Shown: piece by piece, positions 18,226 through 26,527 of the stretch
Layout of the letters: each line of letters starts with the position of its first letter
Position numbering within the stretch: the stretch's first letter is position 1
From: Streptomyces sp. NBC_01723
GTDB lineage: Bacteria; Actinomycetota; Actinomycetes; Streptomycetales; Streptomycetaceae
DNA length: 64,000 nt
Reading direction: 5' to 3'
NCBI RefSeq assembly: GCF_036246005.1
Contig: NZ_CP109171.1
Location: 4,018,001-4,082,000 of the forward strand
Notes under the pieces: generated by a model
Told to the model about the DNA's origin: nothing
The model's database searches: none
The model's input: the letters and a program-made list of their open reading frames with translations, nothing else
Position numbers and translations under genes: made by a program

Positions 18226-19917
18226 GTGGCGGAACGGAGCACAGCTGCCGTCGACGTGGCAGACAACAGCGGTGATGAGCCGCTGACCGCACAGGCGGAC
18301 CAGTCCACGGCCGACGGGGTGGCCAACAACCGGGAGCGGGACACGGACAGCGACGAGGCACAGGGGACCCCCACGAGCGAGGAAACCGGCAAGGCCTCGC
18401 CTCCCGAACTGCACAGCGGGCACAAGCTCGCCAGACGCTACCGCCTCGAGGAGTGCGTCACCCGTCTGGACGGCTTCAGCAGTTGGCGGGCCGTCGACGA
18501 GAAGCTCCGCCGCGCCGTCGGAGTCCACATCCTGCCGACCGACCACACGCGGGCCCGCTCCGTGCTGGCCGCGGCACGCTCCTCCGCGCTGCTCGGCGAT
18601 CCCCGCTTCGTCCAGGTGCTGGACGCCGTCGAGGACAACGATCTCGTCTACGTCGTCCACGAGTGGCTCCCCGACGCCACGGAGCTGACCGCGCTCCTCG
18701 CCTCCGGCCCGCTGGAGGTGTACGACGCCTACCAGATGGTCAGTCAGGTGTCCTCCGCCATGGCGGCCGCCCACCGTGAGGGCCTCGCCCATCTGCGGCT
18801 GAGCCCCAACGCGGTGCTGCGTACGTCGTCGGGGCAGTGGCGGATCCGCGGCCTCGCTGTCAACGCCGCACTGCGCGGCATCAGTTCCGCGTCCCCCCAG
18901 CGCACCGACACGGAGGCCATCGGCGCCCTGCTGTACGCCACGCTCACCCAGCGCTGGCCGTACGAGACCGACGCCCACGGTCTGGCCGGTCTGCCCAAGG
19001 ACATCGGTCTGATCCCCCCGGACCAGGTCCGCGCGGGCGTCCACCGCGGTCTGTCCGAACTGGCCATGCGGGCGCTCGCCAACGACGGCGCGACCGCCTC
19101 CCGGCACGAGGCCCCGTGCACCACGCCGGAGGAGCTGGTGAAGGCGATCGGCGAGATGCCCCGCATCCGCCCGCCGGAGCCCTCGTACACCGCACCGCCC
19201 GACTACCAGCGCACCGCCTATCAGCAGGGTGCGTACGGCCGTCCGGCACCGCGCCCCGGCGCCACCCAGGCGGTGCAGGCGCCGCCGCCCCCGCTGCAGA
19301 GCCGTACCGGCAAGGCGCTGAAGTGGAGCGTCTCCGCTCTGCTGATCGCCGCCCTCGGCCTGGGCAGCTGGCAGCTGGCGGACGCGCTCATGGAGCGCGG
19401 CGGCAAGTCCGACGACCAGAACCAGACGCAGACGACGGACGGCGACAACGACAAGAGCACGAAGAAGCCGGTCAGTGGGCCGATCGCCATCGCGAGCGCG
19501 CACGACTTCGACCCGTTCGGCGACGACGGGTCCGAGTACCCGGAGAACGTCAGCAAGGCCTACGACGGCAGCCCGAGCACGTACTGGCAGACAAGCCACT
19601 ACGCGAGCGCCGACTTCGGGCGGCTCAAGCCGGGTGTGGGCATCGTCGTCGATCTGGGCAAGGTCCAGCAGGTCGGTAAGGTGGCCGTGTCGTTCGGTGG
19701 GGACACCTCGGTGGAGCTCCGGGCCGGCGGCGACACCGACTCGGAACCACAGTCCTTCAAGGGTTACACGAAGGTTGCCGGTGGCTCCGGCACAACGGTG
19801 GACCTCAAGCCGGACGAGGCCCTCCGGACCCGCTACCTACTGGTCTGGCTGACCGAGCTGCCGCTGACGGACGGGCAGTTCCGGGGCCGCGTCGCCGACA
19901 TCAAGGTGACCAGCTGA
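18226..19917 (+). CDS. Membrane pseudokinase with extracellular discoidin-like domain (MurJ partner)
   Basis: 563 aa. The GTG at 18226 follows GGGGAGGCAGG. Residues about 65-315 have a protein-kinase fold, but key residues are lost: the HRDxKPxN loop reads HLRLSPNAVL, the DFG region reads IRGLAV, and the VAIK lysine position reads VGVHIL. A Pro-rich linker leads to one transmembrane helix (about 365-385). The outer domain (about 425-563) contains AYDGSPSTYWQT and GIVVDLG, typical of F5/8-type carbohydrate-binding folds. This equals the C-terminal part of mycobacterial MviN, whose phosphorylated pseudokinase binds FhaA to regulate lipid II flipping. A regulatory role on the MurJ encoded upstream is the natural reading. 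Confidence 0.85.
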   Translation: MAERSTAAVDVADNSGDEPLTAQADQSTADGVANNRERDTDSDEAQGTPTSEETGKASPPELHSGHKLARRYRLEECVTRLDGFSSWRAVDEKLRRAVGVHILPTDHTRARSVLAAARSSALLGDPRFVQVLDAVEDNDLVYVVHEWLPDATELTALLASGPLEVYDAYQMVSQVSSAMAAAHREGLAHLRLSPNAVLRTSSGQWRIRGLAVNAALRGISSASPQRTDTEAIGALLYATLTQRWPYETDAHGLAGLPKDIGLIPPDQVRAGVHRGLSELAMRALANDGATASRHEAPCTTPEELVKAIGEMPRIRPPEPSYTAPPDYQRTAYQQGAYGRPAPRPGATQAVQAPPPPLQSRTGKALKWSVSALLIAALGLGSWQLADALMERGGKSDDQNQTQTTDGDNDKSTKKPVSGPIAIASAHDFDPFGDDGSEYPENVSKAYDGSPSTYWQTSHYASADFGRLKPGVGIVVDLGKVQQVGKVAVSFGGDTSVELRAGGDTDSEPQSFKGYTKVAGGSGTTVDLKPDEALRTRYLLVWLTELPLTDGQFRGRVADIKVTS

Positions 19918-19945
19918 CGACATCTGCCCGAAGGGGGAGGATCCG

Positions 19946-20680
19946 ATGGCGGAAGGCGCCGGGTACGACGGGGTGAGCGATCAGGATCTGCTCACCCGCC
20001 ACGTCGACGGCGACCCCGAAGCCTTCGGTGAGCTCGTCCGTCGTCACCGCGACCGGCTCTGGGCCGTGGCTCTGCGGACGCTGGGAGACCGGGAGGAGGC
20101 GGCCGACGCCGTTCAGGACGCGCTCGTCTCCGCCTACCGGGCCGCCCACACCTTCCGCGGACAGGCGGCCGTCACGACGTGGCTGCACCGGATCACCGTG
20201 AACGCCTGTCTCGACCGGGCACGCAAGGCCGCTTCCCGGAAGACCTCCCCGGTCGACGACACCGAGCGCCTGGAGCAGCTCCTGGAGCCGCACGAGTCGG
20301 CCTCCGCCCCCGCCGAGCGCAACGACCTGCACCGCCAGCTGCTGAAGGCCCTGGGTACCTTGCCGGCCGACCAGCGAGCAGCCCTCGTCCTGGTGGACAT
20401 GCAGGGATACCCCGTCGCCGAAGCCGCCCGGATCCTCGACGTACCGACCGGCACGATCAAGAGCAGGTGCGCCCGGGGCAGAGCCAGACTCCTGCCGCAG
20501 CTCTCCCATCTACGCCCGGAGGGCAGCGGCGGGGGCGGCGAGGACAGGAAGTCCGGCACCGAGCGGAACCGGACGCCGGGGACATCCGTCCCACCGGCAG
20601 CGGAACCGCACCGTGCGGGTCCGCCGGAGAACGGGCCGAGCGATTCAGCCGCAGTGAAGGGCGGAGGTGGACGAGCGTGA
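19946..20680 (+). CDS. sigM: ECF sigma factor, SigM-like
   Basis: 244 aa. Region 2 (DLLTRHVDGDPEAFGELV, then DREEAADAVQDALVSAYR and TWLHRITVNACLDRARK) covers residues 14-95. Region 4 follows with LPADQRAALVLVDMQGYPVAEAARILDVPTGTIKSR near 140-180. The C-terminus is a 60-residue polar extension. The ATG at 19946 has GGGGGAGG 7 bases upstream. It overlaps the next gene by GTGA, so sigma and anti-sigma are translationally coupled. Position and order (murJ, sigM, rsmA, trxB, trxA) match M. tuberculosis SigM; it is not necessarily the gene called sigM in other Streptomyces work. The trigger is unknown. Confidence 0.88.
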   Translation: MAEGAGYDGVSDQDLLTRHVDGDPEAFGELVRRHRDRLWAVALRTLGDREEAADAVQDALVSAYRAAHTFRGQAAVTTWLHRITVNACLDRARKAASRKTSPVDDTERLEQLLEPHESASAPAERNDLHRQLLKALGTLPADQRAALVLVDMQGYPVAEAARILDVPTGTIKSRCARGRARLLPQLSHLRPEGSGGGGEDRKSGTERNRTPGTSVPPAAEPHRAGPPENGPSDSAAVKGGGGRA

Positions 20681-21594
20681 CGTCGTCGACGACAGACAGG
20701 GCCGGGCACCCGGACGTCGCGGAGATCTCCGACCTCGCCGAAGGCCTCCTCCCGACCACCCGGACGACCGACATACGGCGGCATCTGGAGGGGTGCGACC
20801 TCTGCGCGGACGTCTACGCCTCACTGGAGGAGATCCAGGGGCTGCTCGGAGCCCTGCCGGAGCCGGAACGGATGCCGGACGACGTGGCCGAGCGCATCGA
20901 CGCCGCCCTGGCGGCCGAGGCGGCGCTGGACGCCACCACAGGGGGAGCCGCGTCCAGCGACGACAGCGCGCGTGTTTCACGTGAAACATCGGCACCACCC
21001 TCGGCATCGGCGGCAGCCGACCGTCCCGCCGGGCATGCCCGTCCCTCCTCCACTGGCCCGGGCCGCAAGGACCGTCGGCGTGGGGGCAGGCGCAGGATCG
21101 CCGTACTCGGCGCCGTGGCCGCCGCAGCCGCCATCGGCCTCGGTTCGGTCGTCGTGTCCTCCCTGACCGGGGGGAGCCCATCGGACGACACCGCCCACGG
21201 ACAGCAGTCGGCGCCGGCGGACACCTTCTCCGAGGGCAGGCTCCAGGACAAGGTCACCGGCCTCCTCTCGGGCGGGCAGGCCAACGAGAGCGGACCGCGC
21301 ACCCCCCGTACCTTCGGCACGGAGTCCGAGAACGGCAACGAGACCGGTGCCGAGAACCATGTCTTCAAGCAGCCGACGATCCCGGAGTGCATCGAGAAGG
21401 GCATCGGCCGCGACGACGCCGTGATCGCCACGGAGAAGGGCGTCTACCAGGGCAAGGACGTCCTGCTCGTGGTCCTGCCCGACGCCTCCAACGACTCGCG
21501 GGTCACCGCCTACATCGTCGACTCGTCGTGCGTGCGGGAGCCCGCCGTCAGCAAGGCCCAGATCCTCTTGAAGCACTCCTACGCACGTTCGTAG
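20677..21594 (+). CDS. Membrane-anchored zinc-type anti-sigma factor (RsmA/Rv3912-like)
   Basis: 305 aa. The GTG start overlaps the sigM stop. The N-terminal anti-sigma domain has a ZAS-like HxxxCxxC motif, HLEGCDLC, near residue 38. A polar linker is followed by one transmembrane helix (IAVLGAVAAAAAIGLGSVVV, about 141-160) and an extracellular domain with CIEKGIGRDDAVI and a conserved C-terminal Cys region. It should hold the SigM-like factor at the membrane until a signal arrives. A perfect parS (20974-20987) lies inside the coding sequence and encodes VSRET at residues 100-104. A 161-base gap precedes trxB. Confidence 0.85.
   Translation: MTSSTTDRAGHPDVAEISDLAEGLLPTTRTTDIRRHLEGCDLCADVYASLEEIQGLLGALPEPERMPDDVAERIDAALAAEAALDATTGGAASSDDSARVSRETSAPPSASAAADRPAGHARPSSTGPGRKDRRRGGRRRIAVLGAVAAAAAIGLGSVVVSSLTGGSPSDDTAHGQQSAPADTFSEGRLQDKVTGLLSGGQANESGPRTPRTFGTESENGNETGAENHVFKQPTIPECIEKGIGRDDAVIATEKGVYQGKDVLLVVLPDASNDSRVTAYIVDSSCVREPAVSKAQILLKHSYARS
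20974..20987. promoter_or_regulatory. parS: parS site 5, inside the anti-sigma gene
   Basis: Perfect GTTTCACGTGAAAC located within the linker-coding part of the anti-sigma gene and translated as V-S-R-E-T. Confidence 0.95.
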
Positions 21595-21656
21595 CGATCA
21601 GGCTCTTCTCTCCCTTCCCGCGCCCCGGCGCCGTTCCCGTGTGCCCGGGCACGGCG

Positions 21657-21682
21657 GGAATGCGCGCCCCGTAGGATCCGTT
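21657..21682 (+). promoter_or_regulatory. SigR-type promoter of trxBA
   Basis: GGAAT (21657-21661) and GTT (21680-21682) are separated by exactly 18 bases, the consensus of Streptomyces SigR promoters (GGAAT-N18-GTT). SigR answers disulphide stress and is known to control trxBA in S. coelicolor. It lies 74 bases before the trxB start. Confidence 0.85.
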
Positions 21683-21755
21683 AGGTGGGGTGAGAGTTCC
21701 GAGTGCAGCTTCACCCGGCCCCGAAGAAGCTAGTCCAGAGACGAGGAATGCAGCC

Positions 21756-22724
21756 GTGAGCGACGTCCGAAACGTGATCATCATCGGCTCCGGGCCCGCC
21801 GGCTACACGGCGGCCCTGTACACCGCGCGTGCTTCGCTGAAGCCGCTGGTGTTCGAAGGAGCCGTCACCGCGGGCGGAGCACTGATGAACACCACCGAGG
21901 TGGAGAACTTCCCCGGCTTCCAGGACGGCATCATGGGCCCCGAGCTCATGGACAACATGCGCGCCCAGGCCGAGCGCTTCGGCGCCGAGCTGATCCCGGA
22001 CGATGTCGTCGCCGTCGACCTGTCGGGCGAGATCAAGACCGTCACCGACACCGCGGGCACGGTCCACCGGGCCAAGGCCGTCATCATCACCACCGGCTCC
22101 CAGCACCGCAAGCTCGGCCTGCCGAACGAGGACGCCCTCTCCGGACGCGGCGTCTCCTGGTGCGCGACCTGTGACGGGTTCTTCTTCAAGGACCAGGACA
22201 TCGCGGTGATCGGCGGTGGTGACACCGCGATGGAGGAGGCCACGTTCCTCTCCCGCTTCGCCAAGTCCGTGACGATCGTCCACCGCCGGGACACCCTGCG
22301 CGCCTCCAAGGCGATGCAGGAGCGCGCCTTCGCCGACCCGAAGATCACGTTCGTCTGGGACAGCGAGGTCGCGGAGGTCCAGGGCGACCAGAAGCTGTCC
22401 GGCCTGAAGCTGCGCAATGTGAAGAACGGCGAACTCTCGGACCTGCCGGTGACTGGCCTGTTCATCGCGATCGGCCACGACCCGCGCACCGAGCTCTTCA
22501 AGGGCCAGCTCGACCTGGACCCGGAGGGCTACCTGAAGGTCGAGGCTCCGTCGACCCGTACCAACCTGACCGGTGTCTTCGGCGCCGGTGACGTGGTCGA
22601 CCACACCTACCGCCAGGCGATCACCGCGGCCGGCACCGGCTGCTCCGCCGCTCTCGACGCCGAGCGCTTCCTCGCCGCGCTCAGCGACGAGGACAAGGCG
22701 GAGCCCGAGAAGACCGCCGTCTGA
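21756..22724 (+). CDS. trxB: Thioredoxin reductase
   Basis: 322 aa, the usual length. It passes electrons from NADPH through FAD to thioredoxin. The FAD motif [19 protein letters not shown] is at residues 8-26, the redox-active CATC at about 136-139, and the NADPH motif [12 protein letters not shown] follows near 153. The C-terminal FAD-binding motif [10 protein letters not shown] is near 272. The GTG at 21756 has GACGAGGA about 10 bases upstream. trxA follows after 37 bases, forming the trxBA operon, with a SigR-type promoter upstream. Confidence 0.96.
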   Translation: MSDVRNVIIIGSGPAGYTAALYTARASLKPLVFEGAVTAGGALMNTTEVENFPGFQDGIMGPELMDNMRAQAERFGAELIPDDVVAVDLSGEIKTVTDTAGTVHRAKAVIITTGSQHRKLGLPNEDALSGRGVSWCATCDGFFFKDQDIAVIGGGDTAMEEATFLSRFAKSVTIVHRRDTLRASKAMQERAFADPKITFVWDSEVAEVQGDQKLSGLKLRNVKNGELSDLPVTGLFIAIGHDPRTELFKGQLDLDPEGYLKVEAPSTRTNLTGVFGAGDVVDHTYRQAITAAGTGCSAALDAERFLAALSDEDKAEPEKTAV

Positions 22725-22761
22725 CCCCCCATCCCCGCACCAACCAGTTAAGGAGCCCGCC

Positions 22762-23094
22762 GTGGCCGGCACCCTGAAGCATGTGACCGACGACTCCTTC
22801 GAGCAGGACGTCCTCAAGAGCGACAAGCCCGTCCTGGTGGACTTCTGGGCCGCCTGGTGCGGTCCGTGCCGCCAGATCGCGCCGTCCCTCGAGGCGATCG
22901 CCGCCGAGTACGGCGACAAGATCGAGATCGTCAAGCTGAACATCGACGAGAACCCGGGTACGGCCGCCAAGTACGGCGTCATGTCCATCCCGACCCTGAA
23001 CGTCTACCAGGGTGGCGAGGTGGCTAAGACCATCGTCGGCGCCAAGCCGAAGGCTGCGATCGTTCGCGACCTCGAGGACTTCATCGCCGACTGA
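22762..23094 (+). CDS. trxA: Thioredoxin
   Basis: 110 aa. The active site WCGPC has its cysteines at residues 33 and 36, inside VDFWAAWCGPCRQIAPSLE. The cis-Pro segment is MSIPTLNVYQ. It is the cytoplasmic dithiol reductant, recycled by the TrxB encoded just upstream. The GTG start at 22762 follows AAGGAG by 7 bases. A parS site and a strong terminator follow directly. Confidence 0.96.
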   Translation: MAGTLKHVTDDSFEQDVLKSDKPVLVDFWAAWCGPCRQIAPSLEAIAAEYGDKIEIVKLNIDENPGTAAKYGVMSIPTLNVYQGGEVAKTIVGAKPKAAIVRDLEDFIAD

Positions 23095-23095
23095 C

Positions 23096-23109
23096 GTTTC
23101 ACGTGAAAC
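23096..23109. promoter_or_regulatory. parS: parS site 6
   Basis: Perfect GTTTCACGTGAAAC starting one base after the trxA stop codon and overlapping the base of the following terminator hairpin by two bases. Confidence 0.95.
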
Positions 23110-23147
23110 ACGAAGGGGCCGACCCGCATGGGTCGGCCCCTTCGTGT
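23108..23147. terminator. Bidirectional terminator between trxA and the GNAT gene
   Basis: ACACGAAGGGGCCGACCC and GGGTCGGCCCCTTCGTGT form a perfect 18-bp stem around GCAT, in the gap between two convergent genes. Confidence 0.88.
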
Positions 23148-23175
23148 ACGGCGACTTCCTCGTCCCGGCTCACCG

Positions 23176-23793
23176 CTACAACGGACGCAGCGCGGGTTCC
23201 TTCTGAACGGCTCCGAGCAGGCGGTCCAGCGCCAACTCCACGTCTTCCTTCCAGGACAGCGTGGACCGCAGATCCAGCCTCAGCCGCGGATGGCGGGGGT
23301 GGGGGCGGACCGTCTTGAAGCCCACCGCCAGCAGATGCTCCGCGGGCAGGACACAGGCCGGCTCCTTCCAGCGTGCGTCCCCGAAGGCCTCGATCGCCTT
23401 GAAGCCCCGGCGCAGCAGATCCTTGGCGACCGTCTGGACCATCACGCGCCCGAGCCCTTGTCCCTGGTAGCCCGGCATCACGAACGCCGTGATCAGCTGC
23501 ACCGCGTCGGACGAGACGGGGCTGGTGGGGAACGCTGTCGAGCGGGGCACGTAGGCCGGCGGGGCATAGAGAACGAAGCCCACCGGCACATCGTCGACAT
23601 AGACCACCCGGCCGCACGATCCCCAGTCCAGCAGCACGGCGGAGATCCAGGACTCCTTCTCCAGGGCGGGCGTCCCGGCCTTTACCGCGGCTTCGCCGCT
23701 GACGGGATCCAGTTCCCAGAAGACGCACGAGCGACAGCCCTGGGGAAGGTCCTGAAGGTTGTCCAGCGTGAGCGGTACGAGCCGGCGCCCCAT
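23176..23793 (-). CDS. GNAT-family acetyltransferase
   Basis: 205 aa. The acetyl-CoA binding motif A is visible as QLITAFVMPGYQGQGLGRV near residues 98-116 (Q/RxxGxG/A), followed by LLRRGFKAIEAFGDA. An N-terminal segment SCVFWELDP is typical of a subgroup often found near oriC in actinomycetes. The ATG at 23793 is the first good start; an AGGAAG stretch lies 10-15 bases upstream. The substrate is unknown. It is convergent with trxA, and parB lies beyond its 5' end on the same strand. Confidence 0.83.
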   Translation of the reverse strand: MGRRLVPLTLDNLQDLPQGCRSCVFWELDPVSGEAAVKAGTPALEKESWISAVLLDWGSCGRVVYVDDVPVGFVLYAPPAYVPRSTAFPTSPVSSDAVQLITAFVMPGYQGQGLGRVMVQTVAKDLLRRGFKAIEAFGDARWKEPACVLPAEHLLAVGFKTVRPHPRHPRLRLDLRSTLSWKEDVELALDRLLGAVQKEPALRPL

Positions 23794-23939
23794 GAAGGCT
23801 GTTCCTCGCTTCCTTCGCCTGCCGCGTCACGAGCGGCTGTCAGAGCGCTCCGTTCCCTGAGCAGGCTGCCGATGAAGCCACCGACCGCGCCCAGCCCCAA
23901 GCCCGCGCTCACCAGTCCGGTGCGGCCCATCGTGCGCAT
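23682..23939 (-). CDS. Possible small hydrophobic protein, 85 aa, overlapping the GNAT start
   Basis: An ATG at 23939 is preceded by GAGGAAGG about 10 bases upstream and opens a reading frame with a glycine-rich hydrophobic stretch (TGLVSAGLGLGAVGGFIGSLL, in two overlapping parts over residues 5-25). The frame then runs 112 bases into the GNAT gene in another frame, where it loses any protein-like character. It may be a genuine short membrane protein that ends by overlap, or chance. Kept as a low-confidence candidate. Confidence 0.35.
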   Translation of the reverse strand: MRTMGRTGLVSAGLGLGAVGGFIGSLLRERSALTAARDAAGEGSEEQPSWGAGSYRSRWTTFRTFPRAVARASSGNWIPSAAKPR

Positions 23940-24091
23940 GGCCCCTGCCTTCCTCTCAGAGGTATTGCCAGGTGATGACCCATCCCGATCGCATCGTATC
24001 CACGATGCGCCGGTCCCGACACCGACGCAAAGCAAAGGGCGGGCCGTGTTCCGGTATGCACCGGACACGGCCCGCCCTGGCGGCCTGTGCT

Positions 24092-25192
24092 TCAGGAGTC
24101 GAGGTCTTCGTCCTCGTCGTCCAGGAGCCCCTTCTGCAGCACGGGACCTTCACCGGGGGCGAGGCTTCCGAGGATCCGCTCAAGGTCGTCCATGGAGGCG
24201 AACTCCACGGTGATCTTGCCCTTCTTCTGTCCCAGGTCGACCTTCACTCGGGTCTCGAAGCGGTCGGACAGCCGCGTCGCCAGGTCGGACAGCGCCGGGG
24301 AGACCAGGGAACCGGCTCGCGGGCCCTTGGCACGCTGCGGCTTCTGGGGCCGGGAACCCATCAGGGTCACGATCTCCTCGACCGACCGCACCGAGAGCCC
24401 TTCGGCCACGATGCGGTGCGCGAGGCGATCCTGCTCCTCCGGGTCGTCGACGGAGAGCAGCGCCCGGGCATGCCCCGCGGAAAGCACGCCCGCGGCCACC
24501 CGGTTCTGCACCTTCGGCGAGAGCTTCAGCAGACGCAGCGTGTTGGAGACCTGAGGCCGGGAGCGCCCGATCCGGTCGGCCAGCTGGTCGTGCGTGCAGT
24601 TGAAGTCCTTCAGCAACTGGTCGTAGGCGAAAGCCTCTTCCAGCGGGTTCAGCTGGGCACGGTGCAGGTTCTCCAGGAGGGCGTCCAGGAGAAGCTTCTC
24701 GTCCTCCGTGGCCCGGACGATCGCCGGGATGGCCTCCAGCTCAAGCTCGCGGCAGGCCCGAAAACGACGCTCGCCCATGATCAGCTCATAGCGGCCCTGA
24801 CCGATCGGCCGGACGACGACCGGCTGGAGGAGCCCGACCTCCCTGATGGAGGTGACCAGCTCGGCCAGCGCGTCGTCGTCGAAGTCCTTACGCGGCTGCT
24901 TCGGGTTCGGCGTGATGGCGTCGAGAGGGACCTCGGCGAAGTGCGCCCCCATGGGTGCCCGGAGACCCTCCGCGCCACCGGATGCCGCCGGCTCCTCTGT
25001 TTCACGTGAAACAGGGGGCAGCGTGGCCACCTTCGCCGCGGCCACCCCGCGCTCGTTCGGCAGCAGCGGCATGGTCCCCGGAGAAGCGGAGACCGCATTC
25101 CCCAGCGCTGCCGAAGCCACCGACTTCTCCGTCGGGGCGTTGGGGATCAGTGCGCCCAGACCACGGCCCAGCCCCCTCCGTCGCTCACTCAC
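24092..25192 (-). CDS. parB: Chromosome-partitioning protein ParB (CTP-dependent parS clamp)
   Basis: 366 aa. Domains in order: the N-terminal GLGRGLGALI (ParA contact), then the CTP-binding/ParB core with NPKQPRKDFDDDALAELV, the GERRFRA motif and LLENLHRAQLNPLEEA, then the HTH DNA-binding domain (FNCTHDQLADRIGRSRPQVSNTLRLL, in two parts near residues 195-225), and a C-terminal dimerisation domain. It loads at parS, spreads, and organises the origin. The GTG start overlaps the parA stop (GTGA), so the two are coupled. A perfect parS (24999-25012) lies within its own coding sequence, giving VSRET near residue 61. Confidence 0.96.
   Translation of the reverse strand: MSERRRGLGRGLGALIPNAPTEKSVASAALGNAVSASPGTMPLLPNERGVAAAKVATLPPVSRETEEPAASGGAEGLRAPMGAHFAEVPLDAITPNPKQPRKDFDDDALAELVTSIREVGLLQPVVVRPIGQGRYELIMGERRFRACRELELEAIPAIVRATEDEKLLLDALLENLHRAQLNPLEEAFAYDQLLKDFNCTHDQLADRIGRSRPQVSNTLRLLKLSPKVQNRVAAGVLSAGHARALLSVDDPEEQDRLAHRIVAEGLSVRSVEEIVTLMGSRPQKPQRAKGPRAGSLVSPALSDLATRLSDRFETRVKVDLGQKKGKITVEFASMDDLERILGSLAPGEGPVLQKGLLDDEDEDLDS
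24999..25012. promoter_or_regulatory. parS: parS site 7, inside parB
   Basis: Perfect GTTTCACGTGAAAC in the linker-coding part of parB, translated as V-S-R-E-T. ParB can thus bind within its own gene. Confidence 0.95.
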
Positions 25193-26262
25193 TGGATCCC
25201 CTCCACCATGTTCGGGTCATTCTGTGCGCCGAGGTGAGCGTGCGTCGCCTCGTACTGGACGCCCACGCCCTTCAGCGCCATCTCACGTGCCGCCTCCAGA
25301 TAGGAGAGGGCTCCACTCGATCCTGGATCGTAGGTCAGTACCGTCTGCCCGTAGCTCGGGGCCTCAGAGATACGGACCGAGCGGGGAATGCTCGTCCGCA
25401 GCACCTCTTCGCCGAAGTGGCTGCGCACCTCGTCCGCGACCTGGGACGCGAGCCGCGTCCGGCCGTCGTACATGGTGAGCAGGATGGTCGACACATGCAG
25501 CGTCGGGTTGAGGTGCCCTCGGACCAGATCGACATTGCGGAGGAGCTGTCCCAGCCCTTCCAGCGCGTAGTACTCGCACTGGATCGGGATCAGCACCTCC
25601 TGGCCTGCGACAAGCGCATTGACCGTCAGCAGACCGAGGGAGGGCGGGCAGTCGATGAGGATGTAGTCCAGCGGCTGCTCGTATGAGGCGATCGCCCTCT
25701 GGAGCCGGCTCTCCCGGGCGACCAGAGAGACCAGTTCGATCTCGGCACCGGCGAGATCGATCGTGGCGGGCGCACAGAACAGACCCTCGACATCCGGGAC
25801 CGGCTGGACCACTTCCGAGAGCGGTCGGCTCTCGACGAGTACGTCGTAGATGGAGGGGACGTCGGCGTGGTGATCGATACCCAGGGCGGTGGACGCGTTG
25901 CCCTGCGGGTCCAGGTCGACGACCAGGACTCTGGCACCGTGGAGGGCGAGTGAGGCGGCAAGGTTGACGGTCGTCGTCGTCTTGCCCACACCGCCCTTCT
26001 GGTTGGCGACCACCATGACCCGGGTCTGCTCGGGTCGCGGCAGCCCTTCGCCGGCGCGCCCCAGAGCCTCCACCGCCAGTTGGGCAGCGCGACCGATCGG
26101 AGTGTCGTCCATCGGAGGCGGTGTTTCACGTGAAACATCCGCTCCCATCGACTCGGTACGGGGACCGGGGACCGGATCGGTCATCGGTCCCGCGATATTG
26201 GCGTCGGACCGCAAGGATTCACTCTCCTCGACTTCAGGCTCGCAATGAACAGAGCCTCCCAT
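25189..26262 (-). CDS. parA: Chromosome-partitioning ATPase ParA
   Basis: 357 aa with the ATG at 26262; the later in-frame ATGs at 26184 and near the Walker box have no better ribosome site, so the start is uncertain. The deviant Walker A box KGGVGKTTTT lies at about residues 89-98, followed by VLVVDLDPQGNASTALG and DYILIDCPPSLGLLTVNAL. It is the DNA-bound ATPase that moves ParB-origin complexes during sporulation and polar growth. The first 80 residues form an acidic, disordered extension not seen in short ParA proteins; it contains a parS-encoded VSRET. It is coupled to parB by a 4-base overlap. Confidence 0.93.
   Translation of the reverse strand: MGGSVHCEPEVEESESLRSDANIAGPMTDPVPGPRTESMGADVSRETPPPMDDTPIGRAAQLAVEALGRAGEGLPRPEQTRVMVVANQKGGVGKTTTTVNLAASLALHGARVLVVDLDPQGNASTALGIDHHADVPSIYDVLVESRPLSEVVQPVPDVEGLFCAPATIDLAGAEIELVSLVARESRLQRAIASYEQPLDYILIDCPPSLGLLTVNALVAGQEVLIPIQCEYYALEGLGQLLRNVDLVRGHLNPTLHVSTILLTMYDGRTRLASQVADEVRSHFGEEVLRTSIPRSVRISEAPSYGQTVLTYDPGSSGALSYLEAAREMALKGVGVQYEATHAHLGAQNDPNMVEGIQ
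26123..26136. promoter_or_regulatory. parS: parS site 8, inside the parA 5' end
   Basis: Perfect GTTTCACGTGAAAC, translated as V-S-R-E-T in the ParA N-terminal extension. Confidence 0.95.
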
Positions 26263-26420
26263 GCCTTCGGGGTCATGAACCAGTGAGGCCTGGTGTTCTG
26301 TGGAGAAATCCACCTCTGTGGACAACTCCGCCCCCTCTCCGAGCGACCCGAGAGGCTTTCGGTCGCGGGGGTCGGCCGCAGCGCGGCCGCGACTGATGAT
26401 GCCGTGCAGCAGTGAGCGAC

Positions 26421-26434
26421 GTTTCACGTGAAAC
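26421..26434. promoter_or_regulatory. parS: parS site 9, upstream of parAB
   Basis: Perfect GTTTCACGTGAAAC in the 265-base gap between the parA start and the rsmG end, so ParB bound here could affect parAB transcription. Confidence 0.95.
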
Positions 26435-26527
26435 ACGATGCACAGCGTGCGATGCCGAACTCCCGCGACACTCCGGCATGCGTAGGTTTGGCAGCTTGTG
26501 TGGAGTACGGCCGGACGCCAGGACGGG

